Below, piece by piece: positions 46,185 through 57,233 of a DNA stretch of 64,000 nucleotides. Below the pieces are notes generated by a model, which worked only from the letters and a program-made list of their open reading frames with translations, did not search any database and was not told the origin of the DNA. How positions within the stretch are numbered: position 1 is the stretch's first letter; each line of letters begins with the position of its first letter. The stretch lies in the NCBI GenBank assembly GCA_031277535.1, contig JAITMD010000005.1:62001-126000 (forward strand), read 5' to 3'. The DNA is from Flavobacteriaceae bacterium. GTDB taxonomy: Bacteria; Bacteroidota; Bacteroidia; Flavobacteriales; Flavobacteriaceae. Position numbers and translations under genes: made by a program.

Positions 46185-47972
46185 ATGAATTTAATCAAAA
46201 TACTTCAACAGATTAAACCTTTTGTGATGCCTTATAAAAGGTTGATTGCTGGAACTTTAATTCTTACAGCAATTGGTTCTTTTGCCGTGCAGGTAAACGC
46301 TCTAATCATACGTTCTATGGTAGATACATTGAATGAAGTGGTTGGGGGAACAAAAGAATTGGCATGGGGATACCGCATTTTATTGCTCAGCAGTGTCATC
46401 TTAATCGTCAAAGAGATAGCAAACGCGTTTATTCAATTTGGTCAAAAATTCTTTGGAGAAAAACTGCGTATTTATGTGTCCAGAGATATATCCCAATTAG
46501 TAGTCACTAAGATATTAACTTATCGCATGGCTTTTTATACTTCTGAGGAAAATGATAGTGGTAAACTACAAACCCGTATTGACCAAGGAATAAGTAGTAT
46601 TACGCGTTTAATACAAAACTTTTTTATAGATATACTTCCCTTATTTGCCAACGCTATTGTTGCTCTTGTTTTTATCTATGTGGCTAATGTTTATATTGGC
46701 TTGGTAAGTACAGCTATGATACCTCTTTACTTTTATGTAAGCCAATTGCAAGCGAGTAAGCTAAAGGGATTTAGAAGAAAAATGCGCAGCTATCGAGAAA
46801 ATAAAAATAATGGGATTATTTCTTTAATTAATTCAATTACAGTTATCAAATCGTTTGTTCGCGAACCTTTGGAAGCCGAAAAACATGAGGTTATACAGTA
46901 TGATATGACAGAGAATCAACTGCAAACCAGACGAACCAGTTTTGTGTTTGATGCTGTAAAAGGTTTTATAGAACAGTTTGGTTTGGTTGTTATTATTTTA
47001 ATGACTGCTTATTTTGTACTCAAGGGACAAATGACTGTTGGTGCCATTATGTTTCACGTGTTGTTGTTCAACAACGTGACTGCACCTATTAGGCAATTAC
47101 ACCGTATTTATGATGATGTAAATGATGCAATGATTTACTCAGAAACATTCTTTGAGATTTTGGATGCAGATCATGAAGTGGAAACTACAGGAACATATAT
47201 ACCTTCTAAAATAAAGGGCAAAATAGAAATTAAAGACGTATCTTTTGATTATCCTAATGGAACTAATGCCTTAAAAGAGGTATCCATGGTGATAGAGCCT
47301 AATCAAACAACTGCTTTGGTAGGTTTGAGTGGAGCTGGTAAGAGTACTGTAATCAATTTGTTGGATAAGTTTTACGCTCCTTCTTCAGGGCAAATAGTAT
47401 TAGATGGGCTTGATCTTAAAGAGTATGACACCAAAGAATTGCGTAAACATATCGGGTTGGTTCTTCAAAAAAATCATATTTTTCAGGGTAGCATTGCAGA
47501 AAATATTCGCTATGGAAACCCTGAAGCAAGTATAGAAGAGGTACAATTAGCGGCTCAGAAAGCGTATATTCATGAGCAGATTATCGATTTGCCTCAAGGC
47601 TATGATGCGGATGCTCGTTTGCTATCAGGGGGACAACAACAGCGAATTGCTATTGCCCGTTTGTTTTTAAAAGATCCTGCTATTATCTTTTTGGATGAGC
47701 CTACAGCCAGTTTAGATGCTATTGCTACAGAGCAAATTAAAAAGAGTTTGGATGCAATTAAAAAAGACAGAACAGTCATTATTGTTTCGCATAGCATTTC
47801 TCAGATTATTGATGCACATGCTATCGTAGTCATGGAAAAGGGAAGAGTGGTAGAGTATGGCAAACACGAACAACTGTATGAGAATAAAAGCACTTATTAT
47901 GACATCTTCTCTGCTATGGCCAATAGCTTAAACTTAGAGAAAATATCACAGACCTTGCATCCAGAGAGTTGA
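46185..47972 (+). CDS. ABC exporter, fused permease and ATPase
   Basis: The 595-residue protein starts at the ATG at 46185; an upstream TTG at 46155 lies within the promoter. It has six transmembrane helices (about 20-310) and a nucleotide-binding domain with Walker A GLSGAGKST, Q-loop LVLQKNHIF, signature LSGGQQQRIAIARL, Walker B IIFLDEPTASLD and the H-loop VSHS. It should work as a homodimer exporting lipid, peptide or drug. The substrate is unknown. Confidence 0.92.
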   Translation: MNLIKILQQIKPFVMPYKRLIAGTLILTAIGSFAVQVNALIIRSMVDTLNEVVGGTKELAWGYRILLLSSVILIVKEIANAFIQFGQKFFGEKLRIYVSRDISQLVVTKILTYRMAFYTSEENDSGKLQTRIDQGISSITRLIQNFFIDILPLFANAIVALVFIYVANVYIGLVSTAMIPLYFYVSQLQASKLKGFRRKMRSYRENKNNGIISLINSITVIKSFVREPLEAEKHEVIQYDMTENQLQTRRTSFVFDAVKGFIEQFGLVVIILMTAYFVLKGQMTVGAIMFHVLLFNNVTAPIRQLHRIYDDVNDAMIYSETFFEILDADHEVETTGTYIPSKIKGKIEIKDVSFDYPNGTNALKEVSMVIEPNQTTALVGLSGAGKSTVINLLDKFYAPSSGQIVLDGLDLKEYDTKELRKHIGLVLQKNHIFQGSIAENIRYGNPEASIEEVQLAAQKAYIHEQIIDLPQGYDADARLLSGGQQQRIAIARLFLKDPAIIFLDEPTASLDAIATEQIKKSLDAIKKDRTVIIVSHSISQIIDAHAIVVMEKGRVVEYGKHEQLYENKSTYYDIFSAMANSLNLEKISQTLHPES

Positions 47973-48049
47973 GCAGTACTTGTGAATTACCAATACAACA
48001 GTTGTAGAAGGGGATAGAAATTGAGTCTATGTTTTAAATTTGTAATGTA

Positions 48050-48457
48050 ATGAAATCAGATCGAATATTAAGTATGAATGATAAATGGAAACCTTCGGAT
48101 ATCGCTTTTATAAAAGAGTTAAGGTGGTCTAACAATAATTTAAGGATCGTTTTTTATGGACAGTTTAGGGATCCGGTTACTATATGGCCTGATAGGTCAA
48201 AGGATTTTTTTGAGGTAGTAATTACTTTTAAGAATGTCATAAATCTTAGATTAGATTTTAATGCTTCAGGATTACATCAAATCTCCGGTTTTGATATTCT
48301 GGATATTTCAAGTGATGGATTAGAGCAGATTAATTTTAAGATTGAGGATTATGAAGATGATAGTATTAGTTTTTATTGTGAGGAGATTGAAGTGAATGAA
48401 TTAACTAATCCAATAGAATTACCTTTAAATAAATCTATTGAGGATCAAAAACTATAA
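48050..48457 (+). CDS. Hypothetical protein
   Basis: A 135-residue acidic protein with no signal peptide or membrane segment. Alternating hydrophobic residues (NNLRIVFYGQF, FFEVVITFKNVINLRLDF, QINFKIEDYEDDSISFYCEE) suggest an all-beta sandwich. No family is recognised; small beta proteins like this are sometimes immunity proteins, but no toxin is adjacent. It lies 77 bases after the ABC exporter. Confidence 0.7.
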   Translation: MKSDRILSMNDKWKPSDIAFIKELRWSNNNLRIVFYGQFRDPVTIWPDRSKDFFEVVITFKNVINLRLDFNASGLHQISGFDILDISSDGLEQINFKIEDYEDDSISFYCEEIEVNELTNPIELPLNKSIEDQKL

Positions 48458-48595
48458 ATTAAGAATAGGCCGTGTGTTTATTAAATAGATTGTTTTATTT
48501 CATGCGTTATAAATCTAAACAATTGTGTGAGCTGTTAAGTATAAATCAGTATTAAATATCCTTCTATGGCATTTTATAAATTGAGATAAAAGCTT

Positions 48596-48603
48596 TAGTT
48601 TTG
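48596..48603 (+). promoter_or_regulatory. -7 promoter element of pyrD
   Basis: TAGTTTTG matches TAnnTTTG about 40 bases before the pyrD ATG. Confidence 0.5.
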
Positions 48604-48643
48604 CACGAAATTTTATACTCAACACACTACTAAAAATCGCACT

Positions 48644-49663
48644 ATGTATAAAAGCATTATTCGACCTATTCTTTTCAAATTTGATCCAGAAAGTGTTCAT
48701 CATTTCACTTTCTCTTCTTTAAAATTTATCAATAAAATTCCAGGAGTATCTTCTTTAATACGAGCAAACTGCCAAGTAAACGATCCGTGTTTAGAGCGCG
48801 AGGTATTTGGTTTAAAATTTAAAAACCCTGTAGGGTTAGCTGCTGGATTAGACAAAGATGCAAAGCTGTATAGTGAATTGGAGAACTTTGGTTTTGGTTT
48901 TATCGAAATTGGAACGTTAACTCCTAAAGGTCAACCAGGAAATCCTTTAAAGCGCTTGTTTCGCTTAAGAGAAGATGGCGGATTAATTAATCGCATGGGA
49001 TTTAATAATGGAGGAGTAGAGGAAGCTGTAAAACGCTTAAAAAAGAATAAAGGGACTTTAATAGGAGGTAATATTGGTAAAAATAAAGTTACCCCTAATG
49101 AAGAGGCAACTTCTGACTATGAAATATGTTTTGATGCTTTATTTCCATACGTAGATTACTTTGTTGTAAATGTAAGTTCGCCTAACACTCCAAATCTAAG
49201 AGCGCTACAAGACAAAGAGCCTTTAAAAGCCCTTTTAAACGCACTACAAGTAAAGAATAACACGAAAGCTGCACCAAAACCTATTTTATTAAAGATAGCG
49301 CCAGATTTGACAGATGATCAATTATTAGATATTATTGAAATAGTAACAGAAACGAAAATAGCAGGAGTAATTGCTACAAATACAACAATTAGTCGTGAAG
49401 GGTTACTATCTTCAAATAAAGTAGAAACAGGTGGTTTAAGTGGTAAACCATTAACTAAAAGAAGTACAGAAGTTATTCGTTTCTTATCTGAAAAAAGTAA
49501 TAAAGCTTTTCCAATTATAGGTGTTGGAGGTATTCATTCTGCTGAAGATGCTCTTGAAAAATTAGAAGCAGGAGCGAGCTTAATTCAGTTATACACTGGA
49601 TTTATTTATGAAGGTCCCGCATTGATAAAAGAAATAAATAAAAAAATAATAGCCAAAGGCTAA
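48644..49663 (+). CDS. pyrD: Quinone-dependent dihydroorotate dehydrogenase
   Basis: The 339-residue class 2 enzyme has an N-terminal membrane-association helix ([20 protein letters not shown]). The FMN barrel has [20 protein letters not shown], the catalytic-serine loop [24 protein letters not shown] and [20 protein letters not shown]. It oxidises dihydroorotate to orotate in pyrimidine synthesis, passing electrons to the quinone pool at the inner membrane. The LysE-type gene follows after 9 bases. Confidence 0.96.
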   Translation: MYKSIIRPILFKFDPESVHHFTFSSLKFINKIPGVSSLIRANCQVNDPCLEREVFGLKFKNPVGLAAGLDKDAKLYSELENFGFGFIEIGTLTPKGQPGNPLKRLFRLREDGGLINRMGFNNGGVEEAVKRLKKNKGTLIGGNIGKNKVTPNEEATSDYEICFDALFPYVDYFVVNVSSPNTPNLRALQDKEPLKALLNALQVKNNTKAAPKPILLKIAPDLTDDQLLDIIEIVTETKIAGVIATNTTISREGLLSSNKVETGGLSGKPLTKRSTEVIRFLSEKSNKAFPIIGVGGIHSAEDALEKLEAGASLIQLYTGFIYEGPALIKEINKKIIAKG

Positions 49664-49672
49664 GAAATAGAA

Positions 49673-50299
49673 ATGTCCCCAGAAGTATTGTATACCTTTT
49701 GTATTACCTGTTTGGTACTAATTATTACACCTGGTCCTGATTTGCTCTATGTTGTTTCTCAAAGTATAACAAAAGGGCAGAAATATGGCTATGCAATAGT
49801 TCTTGGACAGGCTGGGGGACTCTTATTTCACTTAACGTTATTCGCTTTTGGAATTTCCACATTAATAACGAATTCTGAGATAGCTTTTCAGACAGTCAAA
49901 ATATTGGGAGCAATCTACTTGCTATGGCTTTCTTATAAAGTTTTTCAAGAAGATGCCTTGCTTCAAATTGAAAATAAAGAAACTACAGATGAGGCTTATA
50001 GCTTTATGAGTTTTATGAGAAAAGGACTATTAATGAATATAATGAACCCCAAGGTGATGATGTTTTTCTTGGCTTTGTTCCCAAGTTTTGTATCAGGTCA
50101 GGTAACTACTATTCGCAAAGAGGTATTTATTCTTGGAAGTGTATTTATTACTGAAACATTAATTGTATGCTTTGTAATTTGCGCTATAGCTGCAAAATTA
50201 GCTTCTGCAATACAAGGAAATAGAGCTATTAATCTATTTTTAAAATGGCTACAAATTATTGTTTTTACAGGTTTAGCACTTTATTTATTAAGTTCTTAA
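49673..50299 (+). CDS. LysE/RhtB family exporter
   Basis: The 208-residue protein has about six transmembrane helices. The family N-terminal motif is CLVLIITPGPDLLYVVSQS, followed by GLLFHLTLFAFG and the conserved GLLMNIMNPKVMMFFLALFP. Members export amino acids such as lysine, threonine or homoserine lactone. It is tightly spaced behind pyrD. Confidence 0.92.
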   Translation: MSPEVLYTFCITCLVLIITPGPDLLYVVSQSITKGQKYGYAIVLGQAGGLLFHLTLFAFGISTLITNSEIAFQTVKILGAIYLLWLSYKVFQEDALLQIENKETTDEAYSFMSFMRKGLLMNIMNPKVMMFFLALFPSFVSGQVTTIRKEVFILGSVFITETLIVCFVICAIAAKLASAIQGNRAINLFLKWLQIIVFTGLALYLLSS

Positions 50300-50365
50300 T
50301 CCATTGAAATAAAGCCCCATTTATAAAAAGCACCTAAAAAGAGAATAATTTTGAAAGAAATCACA

Positions 50366-50396
50366 TTTGGTATTTATTTGATTTCTTCTATCTTTG
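50366..50396 (+). promoter_or_regulatory. Promoter of the HMG-CoA lyase gene
   Basis: A -33 TTTG (50366-50369) and a -7 TATCTTTG (50389-50396) have a 19-base spacer. The ATG follows 7 bases later, so the leader is absent or extremely short. Confidence 0.65.
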
Positions 50397-50403
50397 GAAC
50401 ACT

Positions 50404-51270
50404 ATGAAACCAACAGTAAAAATTATAGAATGTCCACGTGATGCGATGCAAGGTATCAAGGACTTTATACCAACAGAAAAAAAAGTACAATATATACAAT
50501 CTCTATTGCGTATAGGGTATGATACTATAGATTTTGGGAGTTTTGTATCTCCTAAAGCAATTCCTCAAATGCAAGATACGGTAGAAGTATTAAGTCAATT
50601 AGATTTGAGTACAACACAAAGTAAACTTTTGGCTATAATTGCCAATACAAGAGGAGCAGAACAAGCAGCAGAACATAAAGAAATTCAATATTTAGGTTTT
50701 CCTTTTTCTATTTCAGAAAACTTTCAGATGCGTAATACGCATAAAACAATAGCAGAATCAATCATTACCTTAGATGAAATACTTAATGTAGCAACTAAAT
50801 CAAATAAAGAAGTAGTAGCTTATTTATCTATGGGGTTTGGAAATCCATATGGAGATCCGTGGAATGTAGAGATTGTAGCAGATTGGACTGAGCGTATGGC
50901 TAAAATGGGAGTAAAGATTCTATCGCTATCTGATACTGTAGGAAGTTCTACTCCTGAAGTAATAGATTATTTGTTTAGTAATTTGATTCCTGCTTATCCG
51001 CAAATTGAATTTGGAGCACATTTACACACTACTTTAGACACTTGGTATGAGAAATTAGATGCAGCATATAAAGGAGGTTGTTTGCGCTTTGATGGAGCTA
51101 TTAAAGGATATGGAGGTTGCCCAATGGCCAAAGATGATTTGACTGGGAATATGCCTACTGAAAAGATGTTAAGTTATTTTACTGCTAATAAGGTAGATAC
51201 AAATATGAGTGCCATGTCTTTTGAAAGTGCATACAATGAAGCGTTAAAAATATTTAATTTTTATCATTAA
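50404..51270 (+). CDS. Hydroxymethylglutaryl-CoA lyase
   Basis: The 288-residue TIM-barrel lyase has the entry motif IIECPRDAMQGIKDFIP, YLSMGFGNPYGDPW, LSLSDTVGSSTPE, the metal histidines in GAHLHTT and the catalytic cysteine in GYGGCPMAKDDLTGN. It splits HMG-CoA to acetyl-CoA and acetoacetate in leucine degradation. No other leucine-pathway genes are in the window. The short length fits the bacterial MvaB type. Confidence 0.92.
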   Translation: MKPTVKIIECPRDAMQGIKDFIPTEKKVQYIQSLLRIGYDTIDFGSFVSPKAIPQMQDTVEVLSQLDLSTTQSKLLAIIANTRGAEQAAEHKEIQYLGFPFSISENFQMRNTHKTIAESIITLDEILNVATKSNKEVVAYLSMGFGNPYGDPWNVEIVADWTERMAKMGVKILSLSDTVGSSTPEVIDYLFSNLIPAYPQIEFGAHLHTTLDTWYEKLDAAYKGGCLRFDGAIKGYGGCPMAKDDLTGNMPTEKMLSYFTANKVDTNMSAMSFESAYNEALKIFNFYH

Positions 51271-51296
51271 GATTTTCATAGTAAGAATTAATAAGC

Positions 51297-52802
<1,506 letters not shown>

Positions 52803-52823
52803 TTTAGTTGATAATTATAAATT

Positions 52824-52860
52824 AAAAGCCACTAATCAAAAAATGATTAGTGGCTTTTTT
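52824..52860 (+). terminator. guaB terminator
   Basis: A perfect 15-bp stem (52824-52838 with 52844-52858) with loop AAAAA runs into T residues. Confidence 0.93.
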
Positions 52861-53170
52861 CATAACACCATAACTCAAAGTACAAAATTTAAAAAAAGTA
52901 AATCATATAAACCTTTTAAGTATGTCAGTTTTCAATAGAATCTTATCTTACTTAATAATAGACTCTAATTATTTTATTTATAAAAGTCCAGCATCCGATT
53001 AGTTTCGTCAAGTACTATAAATTATTATACTTATAGTTTTTAATCCCACATAAACTATATAACCTGTTTTCTACTAATACGGATTATGGTAAATGCTCAA
53101 TTTGCATCAATCATCTATCTACTGGACTTATTGTAAAGCTCTCCTTCTTGTTTGCTGTGTAGAAAATTCA
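52861..53170. other. Intergenic, nothing recognised
   Basis: AT-rich sequence between the guaB terminator and the end of a minus-strand gene. No frame, repeat or hairpin of note was seen. Confidence 0.4.
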
Positions 53171-54076
53171 TTAAAGATGAGATAAGATAGGTAACATTAA
53201 ATGATTTTTTTCAATTAAGGTAACCAACTCAGGTGGCGCAAATAAGGTGAGAGCTGATTTTTTATATTCGGTATAGGTATATCCTTCTGTTTTGGGACTA
53301 AACCCTAATACAACTTGATTTGTAAATATGTTAGATAAGCTTTTTATTACTATATCTAAATCAATCTCTACTATACTAAAAACATCATATAAATACAACG
53401 TTCTACCTATATGTTTAGCTATTGCAATAGCACTAAGCTCAGGAAAATAATAGATATTATCTTTTAGGCCTAATTCTGAATATAGAAAAGTATAATACAA
53501 TTCTAACCCATAGGGACTTATAGCTATTTTTTTATTGGTTAACCAATATTGTGCATAGTTTTCAAATAACTTTAAATGTAAATCACTATCTAAGTTTAAT
53601 TTATCTACTACTGTAACAGCATTAGTAGCTCTAATGTGCTTGGTTGGTAGTAATTCTTTGACAGGATAGAGATTACTTAATTGCTGGGCATTGATTAAAA
53701 TAGGGTTGGCTAAAATTAGAAATCCTTCAGTATTATCTTGATAGTCTTCCTGCATTCGCTTTACCAAGTAATCATTAATCCTTTTATTTTTAAACTCTAT
53801 ATCTAAAACAATTAATCCAAAAGGTTGTTTATAAGGAGAGTGTTGATTTGTTTCAAAGTTAAATAACTTAATTTCTGCGTAGGCTACTATTTTTCCTTTA
53901 CTATAAACAGAATAGGAAGAGTTGGTGTTTGGAATATAACTAATGTCTTGATATGTAATATATGGGCTTTCAAACGTGTTGCCTATTACCTCATTTGTTT
54001 TTACGGTAGAGTAGTTGAGAGACTCCATATATAGGTCATATGAGTTCTCATCCAACTCAATCTCTTCTTTTCTCAT
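53171..54076 (-). CDS. GNAT-like hypothetical protein
   Basis: A 301-residue protein without signal peptide. The first half has an alternating beta pattern with SSYSVYSKGKIVAYAEIKLF and FGLIVLDIEFKNKRINDYLV, reminiscent of an acetyltransferase core. The C-terminal portion (TLYLYDVFSIVEIDLDIVIK, then VVLGFSPKTEGYTYTEYKKS) resembles the tail of certain bacterial GNATs. No clean acetyl-CoA loop is visible, so the call is tentative. Confidence 0.45.
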   Translation of the reverse strand: MRKEEIELDENSYDLYMESLNYSTVKTNEVIGNTFESPYITYQDISYIPNTNSSYSVYSKGKIVAYAEIKLFNFETNQHSPYKQPFGLIVLDIEFKNKRINDYLVKRMQEDYQDNTEGFLILANPILINAQQLSNLYPVKELLPTKHIRATNAVTVVDKLNLDSDLHLKLFENYAQYWLTNKKIAISPYGLELYYTFLYSELGLKDNIYYFPELSAIAIAKHIGRTLYLYDVFSIVEIDLDIVIKSLSNIFTNQVVLGFSPKTEGYTYTEYKKSALTLFAPPELVTLIEKNHLMLPILSHL

Positions 54077-54224
54077 TTTCTTTTATCTTTTGGTGCGATT
54101 TAATTTAAAAATATCACTGTTAATTCATTAGACGTCAAAGATAAGAGTGGAAGAATTGAATACTATTTGCATTAGGGCGTATATTATGTGCAATACGTTC
54201 TTTTTTTGTACTTTTATCAAAAAA

Positions 54225-55103
54225 ATGAAAAAGCCTCCTTTTACAGTAGAGAGTATTCAATCATTGTTTGAGCTAAATGAGAAACAACGTGTTCCCGGAA
54301 TTATTATTACTCAAGAGATGGGACAAGTACGAGATTATTTTACAGGGGCACAACACCTTATAGATGGCCTTATGATTGGATTTTGTTATCAAGGGCAAAC
54401 ACAATTGAAGGTAAACTTTACAGAATATACTGCAAATCCTGGAACAGTATTAGTTTTATTGCCTCATACCTTGATAGAACCTCTTGCTGTTACAGAAGAT
54501 TTTGAAACACTATCAATTGTCATATCGTTAGATTTTATAGCTTCGTATCCTGAAATTGGAGACTTTATAACTAATGATAAAGTACGCAATAATCCTCAAT
54601 TGCTTTTGACTGAAAAACAGTTTACTTTATTGAAACAATTTAATTCTTTTTTAAAAAACTATTACAATCAGGAAGATCCTATTAATAAAGGAGAAGTATT
54701 AAAGCATTTAATATTTGCTCTGATTACTTCTATAACTGGAATGTATAATGCCATTCCTATTTCTAAAAATAAAATCCGTACAAGACAGGAAAAAATAGTG
54801 GATAATTTTTATTATCACTTGTCTAAACACTACAAACAAGAACGATCAGTTGCTTTCTATGCCGATTTACTATGTTTATCTCCAAAATATCTGACCACTA
54901 TAATAAGAGAACAAACAGGTAAGTCCATCTTAATTTGGATAAATGAAGCAGTTGTATTACAAGCAAAAACATTACTAACTTCTACCGATTTAAGTATTAA
55001 AGAAATTGCTTTAGCATTAAATTTTGCAGATGCCAGTTTGTTCTGTCGTTTCTTTAAACGCTATACAGGTATAACAGCTATGGAATTTAGAAATAAAAAA
55101 TAA
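54225..55103 (+). CDS. AraC-family regulator
   Basis: The 292-residue protein starts at the ATG at 54225; an upstream in-frame start at 54147 would add 26 residues without homology-like features. It has an N-terminal cupin-like sensor (about 20-110: GLMIGFCYQGQTQLKVNFTE, LLPHTLIEP) and a C-terminal double HTH (about 190-290: RSVAFYADLLCLSPKYLTTI, IKEIALALNFADASLFCRFF). Effector and targets are unknown. It is convergent with the META-domain lipoprotein gene. Confidence 0.9.
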   Translation: MKKPPFTVESIQSLFELNEKQRVPGIIITQEMGQVRDYFTGAQHLIDGLMIGFCYQGQTQLKVNFTEYTANPGTVLVLLPHTLIEPLAVTEDFETLSIVISLDFIASYPEIGDFITNDKVRNNPQLLLTEKQFTLLKQFNSFLKNYYNQEDPINKGEVLKHLIFALITSITGMYNAIPISKNKIRTRQEKIVDNFYYHLSKHYKQERSVAFYADLLCLSPKYLTTIIREQTGKSILIWINEAVVLQAKTLLTSTDLSIKEIALALNFADASLFCRFFKRYTGITAMEFRNKK

Positions 55104-55129
55104 AGCCCTGTGGTTTTCACAGGGCTTTA
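55101..55129. terminator. Terminator beginning at the AraC stop codon
   Basis: A perfect 12-bp stem (55101-55112 with 55118-55129); the TAA stop (55101-55103) is the first three bases of the stem. It is probably bidirectional with the META gene. Confidence 0.8.
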
Positions 55130-55149
55130 AAATATATTATGTCTGAAAC

Positions 55150-55974
55150 TTATTTCTTTTTAAATTTCAATAAAACCATATCGTCTTTGCTTGATAAAAC
55201 AAGTTCTCCATTTTCGATTTTAAACTTAGTTACTTTATCCATATTAGACATTAATAAGTTTTCTTCTACTCCTTCACAGAACATTCTTGTTGTAGCAATC
55301 TTGTCGAATTTAATAGCATCTATAGTTCCTGTATATTCGCCACTCATACTATTACATCCCGTGTTTCCAGTAAAACCATTTTGGTTAAATTCAATAGAAG
55401 GTAACTGATGAGGAAAACGATCTTGAATAGTTTTCATACTGCGATCTAAAGGTTGAATATAACTCAATTCCCATTTAGTTCCGTCTAATTTAATATCTTG
55501 ATCTTTGGTTAATGTCATAATAACAACATCCCCCATAAGTAGGTGTAACTTATTATTTTGAATATCAAATTTGCTTACACTGTTTAAAGCATTAGAAAAA
55601 GCATAATCATCTACACCGTGACAAGCCATCATTGTAGATCCCCATTTATCCCCTAAAGTAATTCCATTTGCTCCTTTTAAAAAGTAAGGTCCAAAGATAT
55701 TATTACATCCGTTGTTTCCACTTGCGAAATTCTTAGTTGTATCAAATCTAAGTTCAGGTGTTTTTCCTGGGAACATTTCTTTTAATTCTTTTCCTCCACT
55801 TAATGTTGTGTCAAGAAAAGTAAGCTTCCAAGTACCTTGTAACTTATTAGACAACTCTGTTTCAGTCACTTTTTCTGTTTTAGGTTTAATCTCTTTGTTT
55901 GTTGATTTTAAAGCATCACAGCTTGCAAATGAAACTGCAGCTAAAGTTGTTAAAAGTAAGATTCTTTTTTTCAT
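55150..55974 (-). CDS. Lipoprotein with two META domains
   Basis: The 274-residue lipoprotein (lipobox SFASC, Cys at about 19) carries two META/HslJ-like domains. The first (about 40-155) has LQGTWKLTFLDT and GNNGCNNIFGPYF; the second (about 160-270) has GTKWELSYIQPLDRS and GNTGCNSMSGEYTG, each ending with an MACHG or MFCEG motif. META domains occur in envelope stress proteins; biochemical function is not established. Confidence 0.9.
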   Translation of the reverse strand: MKKRILLLTTLAAVSFASCDALKSTNKEIKPKTEKVTETELSNKLQGTWKLTFLDTTLSGGKELKEMFPGKTPELRFDTTKNFASGNNGCNNIFGPYFLKGANGITLGDKWGSTMMACHGVDDYAFSNALNSVSKFDIQNNKLHLLMGDVVIMTLTKDQDIKLDGTKWELSYIQPLDRSMKTIQDRFPHQLPSIEFNQNGFTGNTGCNSMSGEYTGTIDAIKFDKIATTRMFCEGVEENLLMSNMDKVTKFKIENGELVLSSKDDMVLLKFKKK

Positions 55975-56526
55975 TGTTAAAATTTTAAATACTATAAAGT
56001 TTTAATGCACTATTATAGTAGTATTTCAGTCAAAGATAAAGAAAGTAAGCCTTAAAACTATTTAAGACAATCATAAAGTTTTGAATAAAGTGTGTTTTGG
56101 CGAAGGTGATTAAAGTATAAATAAGTCAATTGCTAATTTTTGCGAATAAAAATATTAAAAAACTTAAATAATATTTGAATTATGAATTTTTAATCTATTT
56201 AAAATGATTAAATTAAATATAGGTACAACAGAAAGAGTTAGTCCCTTTTAAAAGAGGCAAAAATAGTACTATAAGTGGTCTATTTAGTGGTTTAAAGCAT
56301 AAATCGCCTTTTTTACAAAAAGACTAAAAATGACTTTTTACTTAGAAAATAAGAGTAATAGAAGTTAAAAACAAGCTGTGGCGTATTATTTGATTTGTGC
56401 ACTTTTTGTACAAATTACTTCTCTTTCAAAGAAAAGTTTAATAAAACATACAGTATATGAATAAGTAAAAAGTACCAAATGTTAGGATTAGAATAAAACC
56501 TTTATAAACGATTTAAAAAGAAAATT
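55975..56526. other. Long AT-rich intergenic region, no gene seen
   Basis: About 550 bases upstream of the divergent META and S24-like genes. It includes a partial dyad around TTTGTGCAC/GTACAAA (near 56393-56414), which could be an operator for the downstream HTH regulator, but the symmetry is imperfect. Confidence 0.35.
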
Positions 56527-57165
56527 ATGTTAGATGCAACAGCAGTTCTAAAGAAACTAAAAAGAGTTCTTGGAATTAAAACAGATTTACAGTTGTCTAT
56601 TTTATTAGATGTAAAACCTAATACTATCTCTTCATGGAAAAAAAGAAATAGTCTTCAATATGAGAATTTAATAGCTCTGTGTAAAGAGCATAACATAGAC
56701 TTAAATACCTTATTTTTTGAAAACTATAAAAGTGATAAGGAACACACTAAAGAAGGTCGTCAGGTGAAAATGATCTCAACAGAACAATATTTTGAGTATT
56801 TTTTAGACCCGGTTAAAACTTTAGCAGGAGCACCTTCTTATATCTTTCCAACAGTAGATGAGATTGATACAGCCTTTCAAGTTTCGTCAAATAATATGTT
56901 TCCTACTATTAAAGTAACTTCCTATGTCTTGACAAAAAAAATAGATTTAAGTGAAATACAACCTTGGCATGTTTACTTATTTATTATGGAAGGTAAAGGG
57001 TTATTTCTTTATCGTTTTAAGAAATATACAGACCTTGGAAAATTACATTTTGTAAGTGATAACCATACCTATTCCAGTATAGATGTAGATCCGTTGGATA
57101 TAAGAGAGGTGTTTTGTGTAAGAGGGTGTTTTTTACCAGATTTCAAAGTTGTTGGTGATATTTAA
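56527..57165 (+). CDS. CI-type HTH regulator with S24-like domain lacking the catalytic serine
   Basis: The 212-residue protein has an N-terminal phage-CI-type HTH (about 1-65: LKRVLGIKTDLQLSILLDVK, PNTISSWKKRNSLQYENLIA). A C-terminal S24/LexA-like fold (about 105-205) follows. The family motif around the nucleophile would read xSMxPT; here it is SSNNMFPTIKV (about 120-130) with Asn123 in the serine position. It should still dimerise and bind DNA but probably cannot self-cleave, so it is not a LexA-like SOS switch. No phage genes are nearby. Confidence 0.75.
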   Translation: MLDATAVLKKLKRVLGIKTDLQLSILLDVKPNTISSWKKRNSLQYENLIALCKEHNIDLNTLFFENYKSDKEHTKEGRQVKMISTEQYFEYFLDPVKTLAGAPSYIFPTVDEIDTAFQVSSNNMFPTIKVTSYVLTKKIDLSEIQPWHVYLFIMEGKGLFLYRFKKYTDLGKLHFVSDNHTYSSIDVDPLDIREVFCVRGCFLPDFKVVGDI

Positions 57166-57186
57166 TGATATTTACTGCCAATTTGT

Positions 57187-57216
57187 TTTGGAATATTAAT
57201 TACTTGTGTATTTTTG
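57187..57216 (+). promoter_or_regulatory. Promoter of the secreted hypothetical gene
   Basis: A -33 TTTG (57187-57190) and a -7 TATTTTTG (57209-57216) are 18 bases apart; the ATG lies 17 bases further. Confidence 0.7.
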
Positions 57217-57233
57217 GAGGCTAAACAGTAAAT

